This document shows, one piece after another, positions 43,836 to 57,600 of a DNA stretch of 64,000 bases. The stretch comes from Leptasterias polaris. Lineage: Eukaryota; Echinodermata; Asteroidea; Forcipulatida; Asteriidae. Numbering within the stretch: position 1 is the stretch's first letter; each line of letters opens with the position of its first letter. The stretch spans positions 4,526,001 through 4,590,000 of the forward strand of contig JAZGTN010000150.1 in assembly GCA_037783415.1 (NCBI GenBank), in the 5' to 3' direction. Under the pieces are notes generated by a model. It ran no database searches and was not told where the DNA came from. It worked only from the letters and a program-made list of their open reading frames with translations. The translations under genes and the position numbers were made by a program.

Positions 43836-46495
43836 GAATTTTTGATCTCTGACGCGGATGGGAGTAATATTGAATACCACGTGATGTAAGTTCCACCGAT
43901 CAAGTGGCAAGGATCTTTGTTTTGTGTGAGTTATATAATCAAAAATAACTTCTTTTTTGCAGTTTGCATCTAAATGAATATTAAAAGAAAAAACAATTTT
44001 GTACAGTTTTAAGTGATATTAAAGTTTTGATAGCAAGTAGTAGCAAAAATTATTTGGTGGAGCATTTTACTACAAAAGAGAAATTGTTCATGTTATACAC
44101 CTATCAATTGTATGACGCACTATCAGACCCCCGGGGATGGTGTGTCACTGTCCATATGTGGGGACGGATTTGCGTGTCCAAAGACCCACCATGAGTCAAA
44201 ATATTGACACACTAGTAGCAGATTTGGACAGTCTTTCGAACGTTTTTTTGACTCACCTTTCGCGGATAGCAACGCACCACCGACGGACAAATAGACGCAC
44301 ATAATCGCTTGCTATGCTGCAAACGATGCACACGATGCACGCGCAGTGAATACCAAGTATTTCAACCTTGTATGTACGAGTTTCCCGGCACACATGCTGA
44401 AAATACATGGCAATTGTATGCACGAGGCGAGAATGTACTACTTGATCTTCGAGACGTGCGGTTCCCAACGCACTAGCTATCAAACACACGAAATAATAGA
44501 GAGGGAACCAGTCTACTAAATAATGCATTCGTATCCATCACGGCCGTGCATACACACATAAGAACGGAAATCTATTGTCTATTGAAAAACAAAAGAGGGC
44601 GCTGTCTAACCCAAGGCCATCGTGCCTTTGTAAATAATATGAATATTCATGAGGTCTTTGTCAATGAGAAAAACTACATAATGCTTATGCCACACAGGAC
44701 CTAGTGCAGCTTGGCCTGTTCTATTATTAAAAAGGGGGGTTCAATATACATGGTTGCGTTTTAATAATGATCATACAAAATGTAGAAAGGAATAAAACAC
44801 GTTTTTAATGTACAGAGTTGAATTCGTGACGTCATCATTTATATGTTGTACAAATATCGTTCTATTGTCAATATTAGATCAAAAAACAGTATTTTCTTTT
44901 TAACTTAGGCATCATAAACACCCCTTGTATTGAAATAAATCTGTCCAAGGGTCAAAACAAACCGGTTGCTAGGCAGAAATCAGGGTCAATCGTATGCTGG
45001 TTTGATGGACACGATTTCATGAAAGTGTCGATAGTTGGATATTTTGGGGTTACGAAATAACCTCCCAAATTCACGTTTTTAGTAAGTTAAATGAAAACTG
45101 GGTCCATTTAATGATATTTATATGTTTTGAGGATCATTTGGTAGTTAACAGATGGTCTGATTCTCCGTGGTTTGACCAAAAGATGCTTTTTAGTGCAACA
45201 AGTCACGACGTGTTTTGTCATATTTTGTAAGTAAAAACACGAACGATGGACATTTCGTTGCATAGTCCATACACCGATTCTTGTTTTTTATGAAGAAATC
45301 GTCCAAAAAACACTCAAAATACCTCAGAAATATGTAATTTGTTATCTTATAATTGTGCTTATCAAGTGTTTTTACTGTATTCTTCACGTGAATTGTGATT
45401 CCGAGACATATGTAGGGGCTATGTGCCAATGCCAACTTCCATGCCGACCATTTTGTACGACGACCCTCCACGTAGAAATACATCATGCATTCCCCACGCA
45501 CCCCACGCCGTCATAGAACGCCATTTTGTTGCCCATGTTTTCAACAGTTTCGTCCCCGATTAGTCAATATTTTGGAGATTTACACAAATTTATATTATAA
45601 TATACTGCCATCTCAATAGTATAGCATACAATTATAACGTTTGGGTATGTGTTGGATCTCAATACTTGCTTTTTGGGTGTGGTTTTTGCAGTGGGTATAT
45701 AGTTCCAATTTCCGGACATTGAATTAGGCCTAAGCCTTTTTACAAGAAACGAATAGTCAGTTTAAAAATTAAGGTACAAATGAAAACAAATCACTGAAAA
45801 CAAAGTTTGTTCAGTTCTTATGGCCAATACATGTTGTTTTATTTCTTACAATTGCTGACACAAATGAGGTTACTAGGAGACAATTAACAGGATATAAAAT
45901 GTACACAAAACTTATCACACAAAAAAACATAATTATTTTTAAAGTTGTCGCCGATACATGTCATAACAATGTACACTATATTATTTACATTTGCGATGAA
46001 TCCCAAACAGACAAAATTGTATTGGCGAAAACAGCAATTGACGTTACAGAAGTAGTAATAATGATATGTCAATCAAGAAATGAAATGATCAGGAATTATA
46101 ATGTTCCAAATTCTACTTTGAAAGCTTGCTCATGAATATCCCATTTTAAGTTATTGGAGAAAGATTTGCGATGAAAACAAATTCCACGTTGCTCACCAAA
46201 ACATGAAGATCAAAATATATACATGTATTTACAAAAATCAGTTCTACTTCTGGAATATGCTTGTTTTTCCACTAAAGTAATTTCATTTATAAATACAGTC
46301 TGCTCTTACTTATAAAAACAATTGTACATCTGCTGCATGCAATGTGAAACATTGACCGTTTAACAATTTTAACCGTCCTTGATATGTTTTTTCAAAGTCA
46401 TACTATCTTTCATTTATCTAAACAACCCGCAAGTATTTTCAATTTTTTTTATGGAACATTATTTCTGAACTGAAAGTAATTACTTGCAAAAGTAC
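43836..46495. other. Stretch without supported gene
   Basis: No exon supported. A minus-strand frame at 44253-44528 is hydrophobic and Cys-rich but without splice or start support. Confidence 0.4.
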
Positions 46496-46849
46496 AGTAC
46501 CGCCCACAATATAAGCCCACACGATGCAACGATGATCGTTGCGTGAAACACGAACACGAAACACACGGTCGTTAAATAGCGTGTATTAATCCGTCCGAAA
46601 CACGATCCCCCGCAGGTAACCTATTAGCCAAGGGATTAACAGTCAATAAACCTATTATCAAAGATAACATTGTTATCCGACTGGGTTTCCAACAGACCCA
46701 CATCCGCTTGGCACTTTGCAGCTAAATACAAATACAATGTAATACAATGTAGCACCAAAAAGACGTCGACATCCCCCTTTGAAAGTCATGTCCGCTACCA
46801 CTTGTAAGAAATCATTTACAGGATTCGAACAATAGCTTATAATAGGCCT

Positions 46850-49800
46850 AGTATTGCCGTTGTGGAACGTTTGCATATCAGAGAACATTTTTTAAATAGG
46901 GTTGGAAAGTCACTGACTTCCCGTCTTATTAAAAATATTGCCGTTGTGGAACGTTTGCATATCGGAGAATACTTTCAAACTAATGACAAGAAAGTCTGAC
47001 TTACGTCTTATTAATAATATCGCCGATGTGAAACATTTGCGTATCGGAAAATATTTTCAAACTATAAAAGTTCAACAAAGTCTGACTCCCGTCTTAATAA
47101 TATTTCCGTTGTGGGACGTTTGCATTTCGGAGAATATTCTCAAACTAATTTCAAGTCTGACTTCGATCTTAATAACAATTAATATTGCCGTTGTGGAACG
47201 TTTGCAGCTTGGGGATTATTTTCAAATTTAATGTCAAGAAAGTCTAACTTCGATCTTATTTAAAATATTGCCGTTGTGGAACGTAATTTGCATATTGGAG
47301 AATACTTATTTTAAAAAGTAAATAAGTATTAAGTCTGATTAATAATGTTGCCGTTGCGGAAGATTTGCAGCTAGGAGAATATTTTTTAGAAGGGATAAGA
47401 ATGTCCGACCCAGGGCCTACATCCTAGTAATAATATTGTCGATATGGATCAATTGAAAAGTCTAGGAGAATTTGTTTGTTGTTAGTGGTCAGAATGTCCG
47501 ACTTCCATTTCCGTTGTGGAACATTTGCTTTAGTATAATATTTTCAAAAAGGTTAAGAAAGTCTGACTTCCGTCTTATTAAGTCCGAAAGTCAGAAATTA
47601 AGTCCGACTTCCAGCTTTATAATGACATTGCTGTTGTTGGATGTTGCATATTGGAGAATATTTTCAAAAAGTGTAAATAAGTCAGACTTCCGTCTGATTA
47701 ATAATATTGCCGTTGTGGAACATTTGCAGCTGGTAGGAGAATATTTTAAAAAAACGATGAGAAAGTCCGACTCGGGGTCTATCTTATTAGTAATATTGCC
47801 GATGGAACAATTGCATCTTGGAGAATTTGTTTGTTGTTAGTGGTCAAAATAACCGACTCCCATCTGATGATTAACAAAATTGCCGTTGTGGAACATTTGC
47901 TTTAGTAGAATATTTTCAAAAAGGTTACGAAAGTCTGACTTCCGTCTTATTAAAAAATATTGCCGTTGTGGAGCGTTTGCATTTTGTAGAATATTATTTT
48001 AATGGTAAGAATGTCCGAACCCCACCTTATTAATAATATTGCCGTTGTGGGACGTTTGCATATTGGAGAATATTTTCAAAAAGGGTCAGAAATTAAGTCC
48101 GACTTCCAGCTTTATAATGACATTGCTGTTGTTGGATGTTGCATATTGGCGAATATTTTCAAAAAGTGTAAATAAGTCAGACTTCCGTCGGATTAATAAT
48201 ATTGCCGTTGTGGAACATTTACAGCTTGGAGAATATTTTTAAAAGGGATAAGAAAGTCCGACTCGGGGTCTATATCTTATTTATAATTGCCGATATGAAA
48301 CAATTGCATCTTAATAATATTGCCCTTGTGGGACGTTTGCATCTTGGAGAATATTTTCAAAAAGTGTAAATAAGTCAGACTTCCGTCTGATTAATAATAT
48401 TGCCGTTGTGGAACATTTACAGCTTGGAGAATATTTTTAAAAGGGATAAGAAAGTCCGACTCGGGGTCTATATCTTATTTATAATTGCCGATATGAAACA
48501 ATTGCATCTTAATAATATTGCCGTTGTGGGACGTTTGCATCTTGGAGAATATTTTCAAAAAGTGTAAATAAGTCAGACTTCCGTCGGATTAATAATATTG
48601 CCGTTGTGGAACATTTACAGCTTGGAGAATATTTTTAAAAGGGATAAGAAAGTCCGACTCGGGGTCTATATCTTATTTATAATTGCCGATATGAAACAAT
48701 TGCATCTTAATAATATTGCCGTTGTGGGACGTTTGCATCTTGGAGAATATTTTCAAAAAGTGTAAATAAGTCAGACTTCCGTCTGATTAATAATATTGCC
48801 GTTGTGGAACATTTGCAGCTGGTAGGAGAATATTTTAAAAAAACGATGAGAAAGTCCGACTCGGGGTCTATCTTATTAGTAATATTGCCGATGGAACAAT
48901 TGCATCTTGGAGAATTTGTTTGTTGTTAGTGGTCAAAATAACCGACTCCCATCTGATGATTAACAAAATTGCCGTTGTGGAACATTTGCTTTAGTAGAAT
49001 ATTTTCAAAAAGGTTACGAAAGTCTGACTTCCGTCTTATTAAAAAATATTGCCGTTGTGGAGCGTTTGCATTTTGTAGAATATTATTTTAATGGTAAGAA
49101 TGTCCGAACCCCACCTTATTAATAATATTGCCGTTGTGGGACGTTTGCATATTGGAGAATATTTTCAAAAAGGGTCAGAAATTAAGTCCGACTTCCAGCT
49201 TTATAATGACATTGCTGTTGTTGGATGTTGCATATTGGCGAATATTTTCAAAAAGTGTAAATAAGTCAGACTTCCGTCGGATTAATAATATTGCCGTTGT
49301 GGAACATTTACAGCTTGGAGAATATTTTTAAAAGGGATAAGAAAGTCCGACTCGGGGTCTATATCTTATTTATAATTGCCGATATGAAACAATTGCATCT
49401 TAATAATATTGCCGTTGTGGGACGTTTGCATCTTGGAGAATATTTTCAAAAAGTGTAAATAAGTCGGACTTCCGTCTGATTAATAATATTGCCGTTGTGG
49501 AACATTTGCAGCTGGTAGGAGAATATTTTTAAAAAACGATGAGAAAGTCCGACTCGGGGTCTATCTTATTGGTAATATTGCCGATGGAACAATTGCATCT
49601 TGGAGAATCTTGGAAAATAACCGACTCCCATCTGATGATTAACAAAATTGCCGTTGTGGAACATTTGCTTTAGTAGAATATTTTCAAAAAGGTTACGAAA
49701 GTCTGACTTCCGTCTTATTAAAAAATATTGCCGTTGTGGAGCGTTTGCATTTTGTAGAATATTATTTTAATGGTAAGAATGTCCGAACCCCACCTTATTA

Positions 49801-52565
49801 ATAATATTGCCGTTGTGGGACGTTTGCATATTGGAGAATATTTTCAAAAAGGGTCAGAAATTAAGTCCGACTTCCAGCTTTATAATGACATTGCTGTTGT
49901 TGGATGTTGCATATTGGCGAATATTTTCAAAAAGTGTAAATAAGTCAGACTTCCGTCGGATTAATAATATTGCCGTTGTGGAACATTTACAGCTTGGAGA
50001 ATATTTTTAAAAGGGATAAGAAAGTCCGACTCGGGGTCTATATCTTATTTATAATTGCCGATATGAAACAATTGCATCTTAATAATATTGCCGTTGTGGG
50101 ACGTTTGCATCTTGGAGAATATTTTCAAAAAGTGTAAATAAGTCAGACTTCCGTCTGATTAATAATATTGCCGTTGTGGAACATTTACAGCTTGGAGAAT
50201 GTTTTTAAAAGGGATAAGAAAGTCCGACTCGGGGTCTATATCGTATTATTAATATTGCCGATATGAAACAATTGCATCTTAATAATATTGCCGTTGTGGG
50301 ACGTTTGCATCTTGGAGAATATTTTCAAAAAGTGTAAATAAGTCAGACTTCCGTCGGATTAATAATATTGCCGTTGTGGATCATTTGCAGCTGGTAGGAG
50401 AATATTTTTAAAAAACGATGAGAAAGTCCGACTCGGGGTCTATCTTATTAGTAATATTGCCGATGGAACAATTGCATCTTGGAGAATTTGTTTGTTGTTA
50501 GTGGTCAAAATAACCGACTCCCATCTGATGATTAACAAAATTGCCGTTGTGGAACATTTGCTTTAGTAGAATATTTTCAAAAAGGTTACGAAAGTCTGAC
50601 TTCCGTCTTATTAAAAAATATTGCCGTTGTGGAGCGTTTGCATTTTGTAGAATATTATTTTAATGGTAAGAATGTCCGAACCCCACCTTATTAATAATAT
50701 TGCCGTTGTGGGACGTTTGCATATTGGAGAATATTTTCAAAAAGGGTCAGAAATTAAGTCCGACTTCCAGCTTTATAATGACATTGCTGTTGTTGGATGT
50801 TGCATATTGGCGAATATTTTCAAAAAGTGTAAATAAGTCAGACTTCCGTCGGATTAATAATATTGCCGTTGTGGAACATTTACAGCTTGGAGAATATTTT
50901 TAAAAGGGATAAGAAAGTCCGACTCGGGGTCTATATCTTATTTATAATTGCCGATATGAAACAATTGCATCTTAATAATATTGCCGTTGTGGGACGTTTG
51001 CATCTTGGAGAATATTTTCAAAAAGTGTAAATAAGTCGGACTTCCGTCTGATTAATAATATTGCCGTTGTGGAACATTTGCAGCTGGTAGGAGAATATTT
51101 TTAAAAAACGATGAGAAAGTCCGACTCGGGGTCTATCTTATTGGTAATATTGCCGATGGAACAATTGCATCTTGGAGAATCTTGGAAAATAACCGACTCC
51201 CATCTGATGATTAACAAAATTGCCGTTGTGGAACATTTGCTTTAGTAGAATATTTTCAAAAAGGTTACGAAAGTCTGACTTCCGTCTTATTAAAAAATAT
51301 TGCCGTTGTGGAGCGTTTGCATTTTGTAGAATATTATTTTAATGGTAAGAATGTCCGAACCCCACCTTATTAATAATATTGCCGTTGTGGGACGTTTGCA
51401 TATTGGAGAATATTTTCAAAAAGGGTCAGAAATTAAGTCCGACTTCCAGCTTTATAATGACATTGCTGTTGTTGGATGTTGCATATTGGCGAATATTTTC
51501 AAAAAGTGTAAATAAGTCAGACTTCCGTCGGATTAATAATATTGCCGTTGTGGAACATTTACAGCTTGGAGAATATTTTTAAAAGGGATAAGAAAGTCCG
51601 ACTCGGGGTCTATATCTTATTTATAATTGCCGATATGAAACAATTGCATCTTAATAATATTGCCGTTGTGGGACGTTTGCATCTTGGAGAATATTTTCAA
51701 AAAGTGTAAATAAGTCAGACTTCCGTCTGATTAATAATATTGCCGTTGTGGAACATTTACAGCTTGGAGAATGTTTTTAAAAGGGATAAGAAAGTCCGAC
51801 TCGGGGTCTATATCGTATTATTAATATTGCCGATATGAAACAATTGCATCTTAATAATATTGCCGTTGTGGGACGTTTGCATCTTGGAGAATATTTTCAA
51901 AAAGTGTAAATAAGTCAGACTTCCGTCGGATTAATAATATTGCCGTTGTGGATCATTTGCAGCTGGTAGGAGAATATTTTTAAAAAACGATGAGAAAGTC
52001 CGACTCGGGGTCTATCTTATTAGTAATATTGCCGATGGAACAATTGCATCTTGGAGAATTTGTTTGTTGTTAGTGGTCAAAATAACCGACTCCCATCTGA
52101 TGATTAACAAAATTGCCGTTGTGGAACATTTGCTTTAGTAGAATATTTTCAAAAAGGTTACGAAAGTCCGACTTCCGTCTTATTAAAAATATTGCCGTTG
52201 TGGAACGAGAATATTATTTTAATGGTAAGAATATCCGAACCCCATCTTATTAATAATATAGCCGTTGTGTGACGTTGGCATATTAACCATTATTTTCAAA
52301 AGGGTCAGAAAATAAGTCCGACTTGCAGCTTAATAATAATATTGCCGTTGTGGTACGTTTGCATTTTGGAGAATATCATTTTAATGGTAAGAATGTCCGT
52401 ACCCCATCTTATTAATAATATTGCCGTTGTGGGACGTTTGCATATTGGAGAATTTTTTCAAAAAGGGTAAATAAGTCGGACTTCCGTCTGATTAATAATA
52501 TTGCATTTTTCAAAAAGGGTATAAGAAAGTCCGACTTCCATTTTATTAATAATATTGCCGTTGTC
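46850..52565 (+). repeat. ~80-bp satellite array with 1572-bp higher-order repeat
   Basis: The basic unit reads ATTGCCGTTGTGGGACGTTT, GCATCTTGGAGAATATTTTC, AAAAAGTGTAAATAAGTCAG, ACTTCCGTCTGATTAATA. Units vary in blocks. The landmark GGGTCAGAAATTAAGTCCGA recurs near 48081, 49170, 49849, 50742 and 51421 (spacings 1089, 679, 893, 679). The 679+893 pair therefore repeats with a period of exactly 1572 bp, and the two copies look almost identical. The short open frames in each unit are a by-product of the repetition. Confidence 0.9.
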
Positions 52566-52975
52566 TGATGTTTTGCTATTTATAAAATGACAAATCTAAT
52601 TTCTCTGTTCCGGGACGGACGGGATTTTTATCTGTGAAGATTTGAAGCTTCTCTAACTTTGTTCTGCTTTATGTGTTGTTGCGTTGTTTTTTCAATTATG
52701 CTGTTCTGATGACTCATGGCAATTTAAAATCACAGCGGCATAACTACAGACAAATTGTTGCTGGCAACCAGTGGTGTGGGGAAGTTTGCCATAAAAAACT
52801 TCGACGTCTTTTTTAAACAGTCCCACAGACAATGCACGCCAGGATGGGTTTAGTAAGGTGTGGGTCTGCCATTGTTTGGGAGCTTTGAACAAGAGATTAC
52901 GCAAGAAGAGTCTGCTAAACCACAACGAAGGTGCGGATACAGTGCTGAAGAGCTTGTTGTTGAAGGTTTTTTCTC
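52540..52975 (+). repeat. Inverted core segment, left copy
   Basis: Contains CTGTTCCGGGACGGACGGG, GCATAACTACAGACAAATTG and CAACCAGTGGTGTGGGGAAG. It is matched in reverse by 55835-56245, with small indels. It borders the satellite in both copies, so satellite plus core is one inverted arm. Confidence 0.85.
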
Positions 52976-55834
52976 TAACGGAACTTCTTAAACTTCCAGA
53001 AATGAATGTACCTTATTTTGATCCTTGGTAAGAATAATTCAGCTGAAGTTAAAACAAAATTCTGCTTTAAAAAAGGTCAATCGTATTTTTGCTTGAGAGG
53101 GCTTCAGTGGTTCACGTTTGGTAATTAAGAGGATCCTTGGCAAGTATTGTCTAGCCTCATTAATATTGTGTATGCCTTTTAAAATATTATTGTGGCCAAA
53201 AACATATATGTGGGCCAAATAAAGAAGGTAGTGTGTAATAATGTTTCCTAACTGTGACCCGGGGTTGTTGACTTCTAACTTGAGGTATTTTGTAAGACAT
53301 AGGCCCTGATAAAAAATATTCCTATTTGCCGAGAGAGGTCTAGGGACAACTCTTTAAAACTGCTTGGACTTTTGGAAATTTACACAGGTGCTGGGGTGTT
53401 TTTATTTGGAGGAAGAATAACTCAACGGGCCTCCGGGAGCAACCCAATGTAAAATTGAGCAGAGAATAACAGTTCAAGAGTCAATGGATAATTTCCCATT
53501 AACCGTAGAAAGCTTTGAGACTTCTAAGTATTATTACAATTATTTTTGAATATTTAGCATTTTGCAACTTGTACACGAGCCGACTCGAACGCACACGAAC
53601 CGACTCGAACGCACACGAACCAACTCGAAAGCACACCAAATTGAACACGAGAACCAACTCGTACAGAAGGTCACCTCGTGCGCTCGCCAACTCGTATTCC
53701 ATTTGCACAACTGGTGTGCACACAGACTCGTACTCGAACCAACTCGTACGCACGCCAACTCGTACGCTCGCCAACTCGTACGCTCGCCAACTCGTACGCT
53801 CGCCAACTCGTACGCTCGCCAACTCGAATGCCACTATTTCAGGTCAACTAGTGCACACAATACACAAACCAACTCGACTCGTACATGAACCAACTCGTAG
53901 GTACTCCAACTTATACCCACAAAAACCAATCCGTAAAATGTATTTCTATATGTTTTCTTCGTGGGAAACAAATTCCAGAATGTAAGCTTGTGTAGTATTT
54001 TCCTCGAGTTCATTTTAAATTTCACATTTCCCGTCAACCCCAGAGATTTTTTGAAAACATATGAACTAGCCCTAATATGAACACAATCCCCCATGTCGAA
54101 TTAATTTCACGCGGCGAATAAAAACCGGCAATTTCCCGTAATGTGATTGACATCACCAGTCTAATTCATAATAAACTTTGGGTAACTTTTCCTTTATCAT
54201 GCCGGCTGTATTTTCTTGGCCAATTAAATTATCCGATTTCTTGTGAATGATGTCTCCATTGGTCACTCTCTGTGGATCCATCTTCCGTCAATTGGAGTTC
54301 GGTGGTGACTGGGACACACAGTGTGACCAGAGATAGGGCAGTTTCGTTAACAAAGTCCATTGAACTGCCTGGCAACAGTGTTGCCATGTAATATAAGCGT
54401 GACTGGAGCGTGAACAAAAAATTACTACAGGAGTGTAGTGGCCATGCTGTTGGATACACTACAAGATTGATTTAAAATATTATTTTTCAAGATGACTTCG
54501 ATTCAGAATGACCAATTAAATACTTCCATTCAAACTCAAAGGAATTTCATGAGTTCTTGCTCATTTTCTTCCGAAAACTGACGGTAAATAAATTATGTTG
54601 CTGTACAATTCAGTGACACTTTTTGACTATTGACTTGAAAACCACAAGCAAAATAGTTATTACAAGTTTTATGGGTAGATCGTCCGTGTAAGTTTGTTGT
54701 ATTCGCAATGTTTTGAATGTGGTGTGAAAATATATTAAGGGTGACAAAAGGAGCCAAATTGACGATTGCGTCATAAGAAATATGTGAGTGGTAGAGTGGG
54801 ACCGCGAGGTAGTTGTTACTCATTTTCGTAAAAAAATGATTGAATGTTGCGTTTTGGGGCGGCAAATATGGAGATTCCGTCATCCAAGTTAAAAGAGAGA
54901 GACCAATAAGAAAGAGAGAGGGGAGGTCCAAGTTATAAAAAGATATATAACGAAAAAGAGGGAAGACCAAAACAACTTAGGCCTGGTATGTATTTTCTTA
55001 TCATGTAAAATTAACTGAAATAATTAAGTCAAGGTGGTATTTGTTCTATTCAAAAAGTTGTGTTAAAAAATATGTTGTTTCCATTACTTTGGCAGTGGGT
55101 TATCAGTGCTGGCCATGTTCACTTGCAGGCAAAGAATTATTACAGCAACAACAAATGGCTGAGGGCTGTTCCTTCCTAGCCTCTCCACATCGATGGCGGC
55201 GTACAAAGTGAAAACTGTATTACAAGTGTAAGGGATTAAAAGATAAGGCCTAGTCGGCGAACAACAAAGCTGTCAATCATCCTGTCCTGGCATTTGCTTA
55301 ACATTTCTTTTTTCTTTTTTCCCCCTTCTTTTTGGGGGGCTCATACATCAGGTAAGAGAGGGTAGTGACCAAAAACGATTACTTAATTGATAATATAATA
55401 TGCTGTTTTAATCACTTGATTTGTGTTATGTCACGATTTAAAAAAATTAAGATTTTACCAGTATAGGGTAGGCCTTTACAATATGAAACTACACATAGAA
55501 CAAGATGCTCGTCAACGCATTTTCTATCTCCATGTACAAACACCACGATTGAAAAGGAATAAGCAGGAATAAAGACTCACTACCTCTTCTTACTACAAAT
55601 GCCCTTAAATTATATGGATGGCAGATCTTGTCTCCACCCTCCCCCTATGTTCCCATTACGTCGGTAGATAATTGGTAGATAAAAGGAAATGTGCTACACC
55701 GGCAATGTTTTTTTTTTTGACACTTCAAAATATGCAAAAGTCCCGAAACGGCAAATTTACTAGCCACTCTTTGAAACAACTCTCGCTCTATCATCACGCG
55801 TTTGATAATTTTTGACTAGACTTTCGTTTGGTGA
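52976..55834. other. Centre of the foldback element; Arg-coding-looking minisatellite
   Basis: No gene found. Between 53565 and 53895 runs a minisatellite of the 16-bp unit AACTCGTACGCTCGCC and variants (AACTCGAACGCACACGAACC). Open frames across it on both strands are repeat artefacts. The rest is unique AT-rich sequence. Confidence 0.6.
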
Positions 55835-57165
55835 AAAAAAAAACCTTCAACAACAAGCTCTTCAGCACTGTATTCGCACCTTCGTTGTGGTTTAGCTGAC
55901 TATTCTTGCGTAATCTCTTGTTCAAAGCTTGCAACAATGGCAGACCTGGCCACACCTTACAAAACCCATCCTGGCGTGCATTGTCTGTGGGGCTGTATAA
56001 AAAAATACGTCTAAAGGTTTTATGGCAAACTTCCCCACACCACTGGTTGCCAGCAACTGTGATTTTAAATTGCCATGAGTCATCAGAACAGCATAATTGA
56101 AAAAACAACGCAACAACACATAAAGCAGAACAAAGTTAGAGAAGCTTCAAATCTTCATAGATGAATAGCCCGTCCGTCCCGGAACAGAGAAATTAGATTT
56201 GTAATTTTATAAATAGCAAAACATCAGACAACGGCAATATTATTGGTAAAATAGAAGTTGGACTTTCTTAAAACCCTTTAAAAAATATGCAAATGTTCCA
56301 CATCGGCAATTTTATTAAACAGACTTATTTACACTTTTTGAAAAATATTCACCAATATGCCAACGTTCCACAACGGCAATGTTATTATTAAGATAAAAGT
56401 TTGACTTAAGTTCCGACACTTTTGAAAATATTCTCCAATATGCAAATGTTCAACAACGGCAATACTATTAATACGATGGGGTTCGGACATTCTTACTATT
56501 AAAACAATGTTCCCTAAAAGGCAAACATTCCACAACGGCATTAGTTTTAATAAGACGGAAGTCAGACTTTCTTAACCTTTTTGAAAATATTCTACTAAAG
56601 AAAATGTTCCACAACGGCAATTTTGTTAATCAGATGGAAGCCGGTTATTCTGACCAGTAACGACAAACAAGTTCTCCATGATGCAGTTGTTCCATATCGG
56701 CAATATTATGATATTAATAAGATGTAGGCCCTGATTCGGACGGAAGTCTGACTTATTTACACTTTTTGAAAATATTCGCCAATATGCAAACGTCCCACAA
56801 CGGCAATGTTATTATTATTAAGATGGAAGTCGGACTTAATTTCTGACTCTTTTTGAAAACATCTCCTAGCTGCAAATGTTCAACAACGGCAATATTATTA
56901 ATCAGACGAAAGTCTGACGTATTTACACTTTTTGAAAATATTCACCAATATGCAAACGTCCCACAACGGCAATGTTATTAATTATTAAGATGGAAGTCGG
57001 ACTTAATTTCTGACCTATTTTGAAAATATTCAAACGTCCCACAACGGCAATATTATTAAGATGGAAGTCGGACTTAATTTCTAACCCTTTTAAAAATAAT
57101 TCGCCAATATGCAAACGTCTCACAACGGCATGTTATTATTATTAAGATGGAAGTCGGACTTAATT
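55835..57165 (-). repeat. Inverted core segment and inverted satellite array, right arm
   Basis: 55835-56245 is the reverse complement of the left core. From 56228 to 57165 about eleven satellite units run in minus orientation (CCACAACGGCAATATTATTA, GTCGGACTTAATTTCTGAC). They are more diverged than the left array and show no higher-order repeat. Confidence 0.85.
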
Positions 57166-57289
57166 CCCACAGGCTACAATATTTGTATTGATTCGCAAAC
57201 TATTACCCTTAGTTACAAAGTATAAGACCATTTAAACATTTCCCCCCATAGTGGGATGCCGGGTTTCAAAAGTGCTGTCAACACTGAAT

Positions 57290-57600
57290 GGCCTGTTGAC
57301 CGGGTTCTTTATGCGCCCAATTTGAAAGCCAGCAGGTGTCAACACACTTTTCAGGTTTAAAAAAGACTACACAACACCCAAAACCAGAACACAACACCAC
57401 AGAGACACCGCGCTCGGGGCTTGTCTTTTGAGTGAAGCAAGAGTATTACAAACTAAAACAATTGTATAACAAACTGCAGATGATAAGATAAGAGTAATTG
57501 GATCTCAATTGGAGTGTCGATCTGTCTCCCAGGTCAGGCCTGGATAGTGTCTGGGGCTGCTGAAATAAAGGAAAGGATTGTTTAACTGTCGGCTTCGTTA
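57290..57600 (-). repeat. Third partial copy of the 0.9-kb element
   Basis: Matches 43240-43600 in the same orientation and 1-300 in reverse (GCAAGAGTATTACAAACTAA, GGCCTGGATAGTGTCTGG). Inserted in the right arm of the foldback element. Confidence 0.75.

Noticed and set aside
44253..44528. Hydrophobic Cys-rich minus-strand frame that could be a small membrane protein.
   Set aside because: No start context, no splice sites, no family likeness; length is within chance for this composition.
47472..51582. Repeated 67-codon ORFs beginning MPLWDVCILENIFKK, a seeming gene family.
   Set aside because: They recur only because the satellite repeats; the frame crosses unit borders, there is no Met context or splice logic, and diverged units break it.
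53499..53985. Long open frames on both strands across 53.5-54.0 kb.
   Set aside because: They arise from a 16-bp minisatellite without stop codons; frames on opposite strands are equally open.
46850..57165. Regularly spaced repeats as a possible CRISPR array.
   Set aside because: Units are contiguous without unique spacers, the genome is animal, and no cas genes are present.
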